DNA of 64,000 nt from Axinella damicornis (lineage: Eukaryota > Porifera > Demospongiae > Axinellida > Axinellidae): NCBI GenBank assembly GCA_963931865.1, contig OZ007515.1:5197993-5261992 (forward strand), written 5' to 3'. Each line of letters opens with the position of its first letter. Position 1 is the stretch's first letter. The position numbers were made by a program, and so were the translations under genes. The notes under the pieces are model-generated. The model had not been told where the DNA came from and made no database searches. It saw only the letters and a program-made list of their open reading frames with translations. This document shows positions 52,999-64,000 of this stretch, piece after piece.

Positions 52999-54214
52999 AT
53001 TAAGGTGTTGCACCCATGCACAAATCTAATCTGCTCCTGGCATATTGTAGCCTCCTTCTCTGCCACACAATTAACCTGGGATGCTCCAGAATGGGCTTTA
53101 CTGCTTTCATCTGCAGCTACACAGCTAGGTATACTGAGCGATTCACTGCATAAGCAAACTGTTTATAAGTTACCGGCCCGGCACTTGCAGAAGGTAACCA
53201 TGGTAACCAGACAGGAAGCTCTTATAACCCACAATTGACAGATCTACAACACTAGTATGTTGAAGGGAATACAGTTACTAGTAAAGTGATGATTTGTGCC
53301 TATTGTTACTTTTGCAACGAAGGTAACCATTGCATGCTGACAATTAGGTCCCTAATTGCATGTCTCTTGAGCAAACGTCATCCCCCTGTAAAGCACCACT
53401 GTGTCAATAAATTTTTTATCCCCCAAGACCATGCAACCATTGGTAGGAATCTTATCTGTTATACTGGCGGTATTACTTAGGTCGGTCTAACTTACTTGCG
53501 TGGTCTCGTGTTAGCGTGTGGTCTTACACCATTTGAAGCCCTTCATTATTAAGTGCCACTAGTAATTTGTGTGGATGGAGAAGCTTCTGTTATGGGTACC
53601 TGTGGCTGTTGGGGAGCTTCCGTGCTCTTTGTGAGGGGAAGCACACTTTGTACGTACAATCAACTACAGTAATGAGAGCACATTTGATGCATTGAGCCTT
53701 CAATCAGGAAAGTCAAGCCAGGTGATAGACTCATCATTAAATTTTGGTGTGAACACAGCTGTTGTGATTACTCTAATTGAGTTGTTGGTTATTAACTACT
53801 TGGACTATAATATAGAATTTGTCAAGATTATCCGATTTGTTTGAGCTGGGTGGGGTAGTTATGATAATATGTATAAACAACAGCAAGTTAGCTGCGTAAG
53901 TCTTCAGTGCATGGGTGTGTATAGACTAAGCTGGTGGGAGTAAAACCACACAAATATAAGGTAGCTACGAGCGGTGAACTCGAGCAACTCTTCCTGTGAT
54001 ATACTGCATGACCTTTTATAGCAGACATACAAATGACAGGCCATGCATAAAATTGACAATGTATGTAACTGCATGAGAATTTCTTTGATTGCTTAGTAAC
54101 CAATTGATAATTTGGACACGTAATGCAAAGTGGAATGGGCGGAAGTGATAGAGGGATGCAGCAGTGGGTTGCCTGGGGAATGGATAACAAACTGTAGTTG
54201 CAATCTCCAAACAG

Positions 54215-54590
54215 AACAGTATTGACCCTTGTGGAGGAGTGCAACTAATAAACACAGAACTTATAGACAGGTTAGAGTCTGCCTTGTCAGCACTTCAAGC
54301 TGCACCCTTGGAGTGTGGTACTGGGGTATAAGTAAAGCACATTCTCTCTGTCCCCTTTTTAGTAGCTGGTTACCTTGGCATGTGCAAATATGGAACAGCA
54401 GATGGCAATGTAACGTGGCAATGTAACGTGCGGTCGATAATTTGCAATTACTTGGAGGTGGGGTTTCCCAAATTCTTTGTTACAGTTTGCTTCCATATAC
54501 TTGCCAGAACAAGAGCAACCACTAGTTGGAGCAGTAAACATTGAACAACTGAAGGAGAGAGACCTTCCATTTCAAATTGGACGACCTTAG
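54215..54590 (+). CDS. Unidentified gene, two coding-like terminal exons
   Basis: Exon 54215-54325 (acceptor CTCCAAACAG, donor GTATAA) reads NSIDPCGGVQLINTELIDRL, then ESALSALQAAPLECGTG. A 160-bp intron ends TTTGTTACAG and leads in phase 0 to 54486-54590, FASIYLPEQEQPLVGAVNIE, then QLKERDLPFQIGRP and TAG. The composition is strongly protein-like. Upstream exons are not identified, and it may belong to the same gene as 52214-52511 only if that stop is not used. The family is unknown. Confidence 0.38.
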
Positions 54591-55214
54591 ATGAGAGTAG
54601 CAGGATCACAACAGTGCCTCTTGCAAAAATTTAGGGCTTTTTAGGGTAAAAATGTAGTACGCTATTTCCTGTTGCATGTGTCACGTATGATGTGTGGTTA
54701 TGTAAGTGGGAATTAGACTAATTAGTCCACTCTAGCTACAACACTGGTGCACCACATGCCACAGATTCCTTGTGGTGGCGGTTGGTCAGGAATTTCAAGC
54801 ACTAGTATGGGTACATGTACTGCATGTGCAAGTATTAATTGGATTATGGTGTTTGTTGAAGAGTGTATTGAAGCACTACAGTTGTATTATGTACCACGCA
54901 TACCTGGTATACGTAAGTGCTTACATCACAGCTGCATTCTTGCCTTTAAAGATACATACGTATACGGTATACGTATACAGTCCAACATTTTATGACATTC
55001 TTCAGATATCAGCAATTCTCTCATACCTCATATTACGTATGTCACTATCAATGCCTCGCTAGGTCGATTGCCTACCAATTTTCCTGAGAATGTACCTTAA
55101 TTAATTTCTGTATATGTACATCCATGGCAAGCATACAGCAATTATATAGTGATTTACGTTGTCAATACTGCAATCAAGTGTAGCTACTCGTGGCTTTACT
55201 ATTATTATCAACAG

Positions 55215-55424
55215 ACACTGGCCAAAAATAGATACAAAGTGGTTACTGTAACCACACAATGTAGGCCACTAGAAAGTACTGGCAACTTACAAAATTCATT
55301 CTTACTCAAAGCCAGAGATATACAAATGGCCATTATGCAGCCTGATGACATTGAACAAGGATATAGAAGTGCTTTGGTAGTGGAAGGAGTCACAAATCTG
55401 CCATATCCCATTTCGTGTCCCTGA
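55215..55424 (+). CDS. Unidentified putative last exon
   Basis: It follows the acceptor TATTATCAACAG and stays open for 69 codons (TLAKNRYKVVTVTTQCRPLE ... DIEQGYRSALVVEGVTNLPY) to TGA at 55422-55424. A poly(A) signal AATAAA stands 50 bp later at 55474-55479, a good distance for a 3' terminal exon. I recognise no domain. Confidence 0.33.
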   Translation, partial: TLAKNRYKVVTVTTQCRPLESTGNLQNSFLLKARDIQMAIMQPDDIEQGYRSALVVEGVTNLPYPISCP

Positions 55425-55572
55425 AGAGCTGAGTGCACATGCACCTATACTTTGATTCATGTGTTACAACAACAATAAAGTGCCATTCACATTGCACTCC
55501 TTTGTGGCAGCTCTCTCTCACTTGATGGTGAAAAGGGCAGCACACACCAGAACAATATTGCTATTATACAAG

Positions 55573-55881
55573 CAGTTATCTCTTTCACCTAGCTGTCTGA
55601 GAGAAAAAAAATTGCCTCAGTTTTGCATGTATATCAGCTACTAAGTAAGCTCAGTTCTGAGCATATCTCCCCAACACAGAGTATAGACCATATATGGTAT
55701 GTTTCCATGGTAACCATAATACTTACAAGTAGTTATCTCTTTCACCTAGCTGTCTGAGAGAAAAAAAATCCTCAGTTTTGCATGTATACCAGCTACTAAG
55801 TAAGCTCAGTTCTGAGCATATCTCCCCAACACAGAGTATAGACCATATATGGTATGTTTCCATGGTAACCATAATACTTAA
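55573..55881. repeat. 156-bp tandem duplication
   Basis: The block GTTATCTCTTTCACCTAGCT through CATATATGGTATGTTTCC to GGTAACCATAATACTTA is present twice, with only a few differences, so it is recent. Confidence 0.92.
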
Positions 55882-56819
55882 TTGTAGCATGAAAATAAGT
55901 CCACTGAGCGTCTTGAAGCTGACCAATCCTACACAATATTGCAGTCTGTTTGGAATACATGACGAATCAACAAAGATTTCTGGAGTGTATTGCATGGGAA
56001 CAGTCTTGTTTTTCCAAACAGCTCCTTGTATGCTATGTTATTGAATGACAGCAGTTACCATTGTGTGTTACAGCTGTGCGATACAAATTATTACCAAAGA
56101 GCAAGTATTTGTTCAAGGGAGTTTTTCGAATTCATGTTTTATCGTACTGTAATTATTGTATTATTTATTTTGTGTGCCTTTTATAGGGTTCTATTGTGCT
56201 CACCACTTGGGGTTACAGCAACACAATGCTGTGTGGTTTTGTTCGGCATTCACCGCTGAGATCTGGAACAAATAGCTCTAAAAAATAAATAATGTAATCG
56301 CACAAGTGTTCGTGCTTCAGTACCAAGCCCTGCAGCCCTGGTTACCAAATTAGGCATGTAGGCTGCTACAAAGCAGCCGAAATGCCGGCCAGAGTGGACA
56401 CACATTTTAATGTAAATCAGTGTTTAATTATCACATGGCACCAATACAACTGAGTGGGTAAGGGTTTGGTACCTATACAATCTAACTCTGATTTTTTTTC
56501 AAATTATGCGCATGTGGGCTTTGGTCATAACACTCATTCTAGTATTCCCACAGCTGTGTTTCATGTGGACTTGCGAAGGAAATAGTAATCCAGCGGATCA
56601 TTGAAGGACCACACCCAGCACAGTGCACCAATTCATACAGGATCGTTTGAAATGGACTGGCCAGTTCATCCGTGTAGTTGGATCATTTCCTTTTATTTCA
56701 TAGTAGCAAGTGCTTGTAAATGACGTAGGTAGGTAGGTTTGTGTTCACTGACTTGTCTTCTCTGGGGTCCCCACCTGAGGGTACTGGGTTTGTGAGTGGC
56801 AAATAGTGCCATGGTTTGC

Positions 56820-57048
56820 ATTCCTCCTTCCCTCCCCTCCCCTCCCCTCCCCTCCCCTCCCTCCCCCCTCCCCTCCCCTCCCCTCCTCCCCTCCTCCCCC
56901 TCCCCTCCTCCTCCTCCCCTCCTCCCCCTCCTCTCCTCCCCCTCCCCTCCATCCTTTCCCCTGCCCCCCTCGAGCTCCCCTCCCCCTCCCCCCTCCCCCC
57001 TCGAACTCCCCTCCCCTTCCCTCTCCTCTCCTCCCCTCCCCTCACTTT
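56820..57048. repeat. Polypyrimidine CCCTCC-rich tract
   Basis: About 230 bp of C/T with CCCCTCCCCTCC motifs, mirrored in kind by the CCCT tract in MRPL3. The three overlapping 90-codon ORFs are artefacts. Confidence 0.93.
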
Positions 57049-57183
57049 ATCCAGTACATGTATAACACTTAGCCTATCAGTCAAGCAGATGCAACCTTAC
57101 AAGTATAGTTAGTATACACTCTGTAATCTGACACGCAAGCACACTAATTGAGTACTGTAGTAACTCAGCTGGTACCTGTGCAC

Positions 57184-57262
57184 TGCTCGTTCCCAGGCCC
57201 CGCCCAGCTTTCGGTGCTTGCAGTATGGGACCAATAATGGTGTGGGCCTGAGAACGAGGCTC
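57184..57262. mobile_element. MULE-like short element
   Basis: GCTCGTTCCCAGGCCCCGCC with GCTTTCGGTGCTTGCAGTAT faces GGGCCTGAGAACGAGGCTC. The terminal bases and target duplication are degraded. Confidence 0.55.
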
Positions 57263-59159
57263 TCTAAACCACCTCACTTCATCCAGTAACACTATAATAT
57301 TATATCAGTTGGATCTCAAGCAGATGCAACCTTAAAAGTATACACTCTGTAATCTGAGCACGCATACTAATCACTAGCAGTTCAGCTGGTACATGTGCTG
57401 GTACATGTGCAGGTGCTATGCGTATATTAGTTTTTTTACATGGACATTAGGCCAGAAAGTCTTGCTACTGAATCTACTAACAACAGAAAACCTGATATCA
57501 GATTTTGCTTCGGTATAGCGAAGATGGAGAATATCAATGAAAAATTGTGCATGGATTTGAGGATTAATTCACAAAGAATTTAGAGAACTTAATAATTATT
57601 TTTGGTCCTTGCCAATGTTTTTACCAAGTAATGTGACAGTGTGTCTACTCACACTGGGTGGACAGAAGCGTTGCTTTATACTGGAATCAGCTGTTAGGTA
57701 AATAAAACCATGCAACATAATTCACCAAGTATACACCCATCCGTATCAAATTACCTTGAAAGGATACAGCAATGCATATATAATTATGTGTTTCGACATC
57801 TAGGAAGCAAAGGAAAGTCACATACGTGTCGGGGATGACCACAGTAAAAGGACAGTGTGTAACCTCTGATGAAGCACGTATTCCCCAACATGCATACATG
57901 TAGCTACGACATCTTGAGCAATGTACTCTTTATGGACAGTGTTTGGCTTCATGCATGCACGCATGGTCTCCCATAGCTCATAAGGATTCATATGTGGAGG
58001 TTAGTAGTAATACTTTAGACGTGTTTTTCTGCTTCTTTGAGCGATTTCTTATGGTCAGTATAGAGTTAGCTTTGTCCTGCAGGAGTACAAACGATTACTT
58101 CAATACAGTATAACTGCTGAATATTAGTGGCCTAACAGATATGGCTGTATGCACGGATTCATGAAAGAAGCTGTACATGCAGTGGGATCTTAACTGTGGC
58201 CTCATGCCTAGTGGGCTGTTAGTGCCACTGGCCACAATGAAGTAATGCAGTGGCAATAAAAGTAGAGAGGCTGTCTCTGCTAGACTTTGGTAGTATACGA
58301 AGGCATTTATCAGACATAGGTAGCATTGCCATGGCAACAGGCTCTTCTTCTCCCATTATTGAGTCATGTGGGGGGGTACTATTAGCTCATTACTCAGTGG
58401 CTACCAAGTACGTCTGATCTTTTTCACAACAACAAGCTACATGCGGCTTCACTGTCTCCAGAGACTATACAGAGTCTTATTCTTTCTCTGAATGAAACGT
58501 TACACAGCCTTAGATCGCTTACCTAATGAAATTGAAACAATTTTGAAATCCAATATCTACACTACTATAAATGTTCTGAGGATTCCTAATTAGCCCAATA
58601 TTGCATAAGGTATACTAGTTTGATGCCGTTCCATTGTACCCAAAGTAATTGCGCAACTTGGGTGCAATATGTAACCGAGTGTAGCTATATAGTATTACGT
58701 AGTGTGTTTGTTAATCCAGCAAGCACTACAGAATGATGCCTCCCAGGTCTTACTATCACCTCATGATGACATAGCAAGCGACAACAGAAAATGTTCTGAT
58801 GCTCAAACTCTGCAACCATGATGAGTTCTTCACAATCACAACTGTATAGTCTGAATCTCTGATGCCCTCCGCTGAGCCCGGTAATCTGCTTGCATTCTTT
58901 GGCACACCACTTAAACGTATTATGGTTGTACCTCTACTTAGAAAAGACGTAATGCCTTAATGAATACATCAGTTAGCATTGCTATGGTAACAGGTACCTG
59001 TGTATTGCATGCAAGTAAGGGCAATTTACATCCTGGTATACTTCCTGTGTTGAAGGTATGTTAGCAACTCTAAGACTTCATGTATTTACATTGTGTGGGA
59101 TCACTTCTGTCCATAGAAATTTGATTAGATAATACAATTGACAATTAAAACCTGTTGGA

Positions 59160-59167
59160 TATATAAG
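59160..59167 (+). promoter_or_regulatory. TATA box of the vWA gene
   Basis: TATATAAG lies about 110 bp before the ATG at 59278. It would place transcription start near 59190, leaving a leader of about 85 bp. Confidence 0.5.
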
Positions 59168-59277
59168 TACAACAGTCTTCAGTTGGGTGTGTAGTCAACA
59201 CAGCAGAATTGTTTGCTGGAATTCTCATTTCAGTCAGAGTTTGCCAGCCTTCTGTTAATGTTTAGTTTTGAGCCAAG

Positions 59278-62200
59278 ATGAAGTTTCAATGGGAGAGATC
59301 TTCTTTGCTCTGGCTGGTGTTGTGTGTGCTGTGGAGTCATGCTATATTCTGCAATTGCTCTGACTCCTGTGGTGGAGGTAAGTTAGCTAGCTGTACAGCT
59401 TTCCAGGCAGCTGCTATATAGGTGCACAGCTATACATGCATAGCCCAGCATCATTGTATAGCCAATTAGCTATACACAGATGTAGCTATAGGGCTGTCAC
59501 TTCAGATACCAGACATAGGCAAGTCCCAACTATGCTGCAACTGTTAAGATCTCCAAGACATCTGAAGGAGATCTTGGGCTGGAGAATGTAGTGTAATCTT
59601 ACAGTCCACAGTGATGAAGCTTCACCAGATGAAACTATTAGCTAGCTACTGTGGTGCTTATGAAAGGGCATGTAATAATTGGAACGCTTGCAGTGGTAGC
59701 TAGCTGTGGTTGAAATACTTTACAGGCATGTCTCTCTCTCTCTCACACACACTCTCTCTCCCTTGCATGTGCAAAGATGACTGTTCTCCAAATTCAAGTA
59801 AGTCTTTCATAACTGTCTTCTATTAAAGGATGTGCATAAGTTCCATAATTATGATCTTTCATAGTAATCATCCAGCTATTCTTGTGTTGTGTGTTCTGTT
59901 TGTGAACTCGATCAAGGGCCAAGAATGTGCACAGTTCATAAAATCTACACAGGACAACCTTGGTGCAGTTCTCTGTGAGCTCATATCTAATATACAGCCT
60001 AGACTGTCACAGTTATTTAATGCAGAAGGCTGTGTTACATGCCCATAATGCTAGCGTGTAATTATTAACACAGCCTTGGCTGTGTGCTACAAGAGCTGCA
60101 CACAGAAGGTACCACATCAAGGTTGTCCTGCAGATTTTATGAACTATACACACATTCTTGTGCACAATGGCTCTAAAAGCCTTGCTGGAACTCTCCAATA
60201 GAACATCACAGTAAATGACTTCTATAGATCGGAGATTATAATTGTAGAACTGAAATTACTCCTCCAAATTTATTGTGAGTGGTAGAACGGTCACAGTCAT
60301 CACAGTATAATCATTCATGGCCTCCAGTAGCAATAAATCATGTGATGACCCCCGTGATCACATGCAATTCACATGACAGTACCATGGGAGCAACTACAGC
60401 TGTCATGCCCAGCTGGAGGCACCGTACCGCCATGAATTTGAGTTCATAACCACACCCTGACCATCTATATACCATGTACCAGTGGGATTTGACACTACTA
60501 TCATCATGTACTTGTCAGTTTGAATTCATTACTGTAACTACACCCTTAGCTATAGCTATGACCATGTACCATCTCTAATGTGGGAATTAATACGGCTTGT
60601 AATTCTACAGCAGTTGTAGTTGTGTGCACGTGCATACACCCTATAATTACAGTGCTGACAATAAGGGGCTACCATGCCACAGCCGTGTCGTAGCCATGCA
60701 CTCTTACTTATGGATAGGGCCCTGATGATCTCCAGATGGCGATGGTTCAGTAATCAATTATTATATTGCATGGTGGCATACAGCCTCATCAGGTACAGAA
60801 GGTATAAACCACAGAAAGCAAAATGTACCCTTTGTATGATGTCAGGTGCATCCTGGTGTTCGCAGAAGCCATGCAATACACGTACAATGTTTGGATCAAA
60901 CATATTCAATTAGAGGGCACCAGTCCAAAAGCGAAGGTCTAGCTGCGTGCGTAGGTGTTCTGGGTATGGGCAGATAGTTGGCTGCATTGGTTTACGCCTC
61001 TTTGCACTGCTTGTGCCTGCATTCTGTGGAGGAAGTTGGTCATATCAGTTGCCTGATTGCAAGGAGAAGTGGAATCTTTGCAACAGTGTATAATTTCTGG
61101 TTTCCTTACATAGAATTCAAATGCAGACCATTCCTGGTACACCACACTCTGAGGTCTCGTGAGTGCTACAGATGTCCCTGTGATAGGCGATTTGTGAATC
61201 GTACGGAGGTGATTCCTACAAATCTGTTTATGCAACAGAGGGCATATTAACAAACAGAGTGTTAGTGGGCAGACTTTCTGCATACAAAGATGCTCTTGGG
61301 GTTTCTGTAGATGTAGTTTTCACAGTAGGCGAAACACTCTGACCCAATTAGACTAAATTGGAATGTTCTGATGGAAGTTTGTATTGGCCAACACACTGAG
61401 AAATAATATCCAACTCGTTCACACACAGTCTTAGCTGTTGTCACGACTCAGACCACATTTTTCAGTATTTGCATACATTATAATAAGAAACATGACTTTG
61501 GCATACTCGTTGAATGGCCTACTTGAATGGAATGGTTGCAACTAGCTAATGCAGTGTTCCACTACTTCCATTGTGAACATACCTCATACATGAACAGTGC
61601 TGAACAATGGTCAATATCGAATGAATGGAATTCAATGGAATCACCTGGAGTGGGGATGCATTGGAGAAATCAATTAAGCCATTACTGCACTGCAGTAGAA
61701 GAGTGTAGCCATCGGAGGAGTGTAATAGGTGACTTAAAGTAATTGATGTATACTTGAGTCCACAGATTGCAGAAGTTTTTCAATCATAGTTTACACAGAG
61801 CAGCATACGTATCTGTTGCAATGTTTCAGAAACTGACAAAACTTGTGCCAGATGTGCGCAAGACTTAAACGTTGCATGAGCCTGCCCACAGGCGGATGGT
61901 TGTTGAGGATACAGACTACCAAAACACTGTGTTTATCACTCTTGAAACAGCTTTAAACTTGTGGCTGGAGACGCTGTACAAATATTGTAAGTGACAGGTT
62001 ACATACTTGCACTGTGCGTCTTGAGGGTGGTTCTGTAACTGCTTGTTAAATGCTTGGCACAAGTATCAACTTAAGTCTTTGATCTTTAATCTTTGATGAG
62101 TTTATACAGCACTGAGCAATGAGAGCTAACATCTCATCAATAGTGGTCAGCACATGCTTGAGATACCAAACCCACCTATAACTTATGTATCACATGCACA

Positions 62201-63524
62201 GAATATGACGGATTCCTGTGGTTGAGGTACCAAACCCACCTACATGTGTACTTATCACATGTGACAGATTCCTCTGGAAGAGGTTGAAGTACCAAATCTG
62301 TACTTAATTCCTCTGGAAAATCAATCATTGTACTTGTACATCTTACCACAGGTATGGAATATGATAGATGCCTCCAGAAGAGGCTGAAATGCCAAGGTTT
62401 ACCACACCTTGCCATTCACAGGCCTCTTCGTACAACCAAACTCACCTCAATCTCTTACCAAGAATTATTGATTAAAGTATTATGTACTTTTGCATTATGT
62501 TTCTTTCTTGAATCTTTATGCTGTGAGTCACTCTATTGTGAATGATGGTGAATGACATTGTATGCTTCTGCATCCTATAGAGGCTTGCACGTCAGACAAC
62601 AGAAGCATTTCTTTGGGACAGAGCATCTACAGAACTGCAAGCGTAATGAATGGAGCCAAAGCAGTGGACCTGTGCTTTGTTGTCTCTGCAGCTCGTACCA
62701 TGAATGGAGCTCAAAGGTGGCTGCAGATTGCTGTTCCAATCATAGAGGAACAGCTCAAGGAAATTGGCGTCGGAAGAGGAAGTTCTGAGATTAACAGGTA
62801 CTGTTTGATTCAGTTTGGTGGACGTGGGCGGTTCCTGACAGCGAAATTCCTCCAAGTGGGAGGAAAAACTTTCTTTCCGGCTAAGACTTTTGTTGTGGCC
62901 AGGAGGCAGCTTCGCAGGAGTGGAGATGTTGCTGATGGCTATGAAGCACTGGAATTTGCAGCAAAGAATGTACCCTTCAGGCAAGACCCGCTGGTTGCAA
63001 AGATGTTAATCTTGGTGACAAACATGGGCCGAAGTGTGCTATCAACAAAGGCGAATTTGACTCGACAATCTATCTTCCAAGTATTAAACGCGGAGCATGT
63101 GATACTTGACACCGTCATTTCTGCAGAAATGGTTCTAAATGGAACACAACAGGAGACAGTACTAGGACTGAATAAACTTGAGAAGGCTCTAATCGTGAGG
63201 CCAAATGGTAGCTTCCAGTTTATTAATGGTAATGTTCTATTTACCAAGTCTGCGGGGCAAACAATACATGACTATGTCACGCTAAGCCTAGCGATAAATG
63301 GGCTATCGTTTCCTATTGAGTTGTTAGCCGAAGAAAACTCTGATGTTCTCAAATCTTTTGTGAGGGCCTTTATTGCTGCACATAAGCTCACTGGTCTGCA
63401 GAGAGTCCGCACCTGCCAGCAGTGTACATGCAGGCAAGCGGGAGGAGGAGGCGGGCAGTTGGAATGTGAAGAAGCTCTCAATCAGGAGCTGTGTACTTGT
63501 CTTCTTAATGGAAGTGCAATAGAG
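59278..63524 (+). CDS. Secreted von Willebrand factor A domain protein (5' part)
   Basis: Exon 1 (59278-59377) encodes a signal peptide, MKFQWERSSLLWLVLCVLWS then HAIFCNCSDSCGG. A likely 21-bp micro-exon (59777-59797, DDCSPNS) keeps phase to the large exon 62581-63524, which ends in phase 0 at a GTATGT donor. The gene continues beyond the window (355 codons so far). From about residue 70 the sequence follows a vWA fold: VDLCFVVSAARTMNGAQRWL, INRYCLIQFGGRG, GYEALEFAAKNVPFR and KMLILVTNMGR. The first MIDAS element, normally DxSxS, reads SAART, so metal binding is probably lost. A Cys-rich segment (CQQCTCRQAGGGGGQLECEE) follows. It may be an extracellular matrix or adhesion protein. More micro-exons in the 3-kb intron are possible. 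Confidence 0.75.
59830..60048 (+). CDS. Candidate small secreted protein or lost exon in vWA intron
   Basis: 72 codons from ATG. An internal Met starts MIFHSNHPAILVLCVLFVNS, then IKGQECAQFIKSTQDNLGAV and CELISNIQPRLSQLF, ending CVTCP and TGA. The hydrophobic start and spaced cysteines look like a mature secreted peptide. Against it: its middle overlaps the arm of a local inverted repeat (59918-60173), and it lies inside another gene's intron. Confidence 0.25.
   Translation: MCISSIIMIFHSNHPAILVLCVLFVNSIKGQECAQFIKSTQDNLGAVLCELISNIQPRLSQLFNAEGCVTCP
59918..60173. repeat. 256-bp inverted repeat
   Basis: GTGCACAGTTCATAAAATCT, CAGGACAACCTTG (about 59928-59970) are mirrored by CAAGGTTGTCCTG and AGATTTTATGAACTATAC, then CTTGTGCAC (about 60118-60170). 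A small inner inverted pair CACAGCC/GGCTGTG lies between. Confidence 0.75.
62150..62400. repeat. Degenerate tandem repeat of about 60 bp
   Basis: Four loose units built on GAGGTACCAAACCCACCTAC and TTATCACATGTGACAGATTC, ending about 180 bp before the large vWA exon. Confidence 0.65.
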
Positions 63525-63807
63525 GTATGTATGTAACATAAAATGTCAGTGGGATGCAGGTCCTAGTGAGAGATATATGATTCTTCACTTTATGTAGGTT
63601 AAGTTAAATTCATGTGCATGTCAGATACAACTTTATGAATGGTTGTCATGTTCAAGTACAGTGGATGGCTGTGATACTTCACTAAACCATTGGCTACCAG
63701 TACACTGGCAGCATTTAGGTGTCCAATGTCCAAGTTATGACCTCATGTAATTTTCTATCTGCCAGAGATTTCTACTGGAGCTATATGTGCTTCTAGTATA
63801 AGATCTT

Positions 63808-63918
63808 AGCCTCATTCCCATGCAGGCCTTCTCACCCCAGCATTTGTCGCTTGTGGTACTAACACGGGGGTACTGCAAGCGACAAATGCTGGGCTGAGAA
63901 GGCCTGGGAATGAGGCTA
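63808..63918. mobile_element. 111-bp MULE-like hairpin element, exact 9-bp duplication
   Basis: AGCCTCATTCCCATGCAGGCC at the left and GGCCTGGGAATGAGGCTA at the right enclose CAGCATTTGTCGCTTG and its complement. TAAGATCTT flanks both sides (63799-63807 and 63919-63927). Confidence 0.88.
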
Positions 63919-64000
63919 TAAGATCTTGCTTTAGCAAGACTTATTTTGGGGGAAATCATCACCCGTACCCTTTAGTACAAGCTGAGCATTGGTGCACATG

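Larger units (their letters stand above)
55425..59277. other. Long stretch without recognised genes
   Basis: Contains a 156-bp tandem duplication (55573-55881), a polypyrimidine tract (56820-57048) and a MULE-like fragment (57184-57262). 57090-57360 holds a degenerate direct repeat (AGCAGATGCAACCTTA, ACACTCTGTAATCTGA twice). The last 150 bp are the promoter of the vWA gene. I saw no convincing exon elsewhere. Confidence 0.45.

Noticed and set aside
56698..57112. Proline-rich ORFs and the antisense ORF
   Set aside because: Polypyrimidine tract read in several frames.
60978..61250. 90-codon ORF with several cysteines (REctYRCPCDRRF-like)
   Set aside because: No splice signals, no partner exons and no recognised domain; probably chance in the vWA intron.

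Overview
The window is nuclear DNA of an animal. It holds spliced genes with GT-AG introns and metazoan-only families (cyclin E, TP53INP, URI1), surrounded by a large amount of small repeats and decayed transposons. I see no operons, tRNA, rRNA or CRISPR. The compact genes, the tiny intergenic gaps between some neighbours and the divergence from vertebrate orthologues suggest an early-branching marine invertebrate. A sponge is my best guess, but the sequence does not prove it. Exon models below were built by eye from splice sites, phase and recalled family sequences.

Layout. (1) 0.9-6.7 kb: the 3' exons of a DEAH-box helicase of the DHX35 type, followed 116 bp later by a complete 276-codon BtpA-family gene (+). 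(2) 7.2-13.6 kb: a TP53INP homologue (-) and a cyclin E gene (+), head to head across about 630 bp. (3) 13.4-18.3 kb: a tandem segmental duplication. The last cyclin E exon plus a cytosolic sulfotransferase gene occur twice; the first sulfotransferase is broken and the second is intact. (4) 19.8-21.4 kb: a DNA element with terminal inverted repeats and decayed ORFs. (5) 22.4-42.0 kb: a gene for the prefoldin-like protein URI1 (-). Nine exons are spread over 19.6 kb, and its introns are packed with minisatellites, hAT and LINE fragments, MITEs and a repeat-bearing inverted element. (6) 42.1-50.7 kb: mitochondrial ribosomal protein L3 (+). Its ATG lies only 41 bp from the URI1 ATG, with an E-box between them. 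(7) 50.7-59.2 kb: mostly repeats, with three unidentified coding-like exon groups. (8) 59.3-64.0 kb: the 5' part of a secreted von Willebrand factor A protein, running off the right edge.

The most distinctive mobile feature is a family of miniature elements with ends TAGYCTCG...CGAGRCTA. I can see 9-bp target-site duplications at several copies (17.3, 29.5, 42.4, 47.6 and 63.8 kb, with near matches at 1.5 and 31.0 kb), which points to a Mutator-like (MULE) origin. Copies range from 44 to about 505 bp. One 44-bp copy is an almost pure hairpin 18 bp before the sulfotransferase start codon. The most unusual gene-repeat interaction is in URI1: a 42-bp (14-codon) minisatellite whose unit contains the 3' splice site of URI1 exon 4, so the array presents extra in-frame acceptors. 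I found no single new operon-like system. The novelty here is in how repeats, splice sites and promoters are interwoven.
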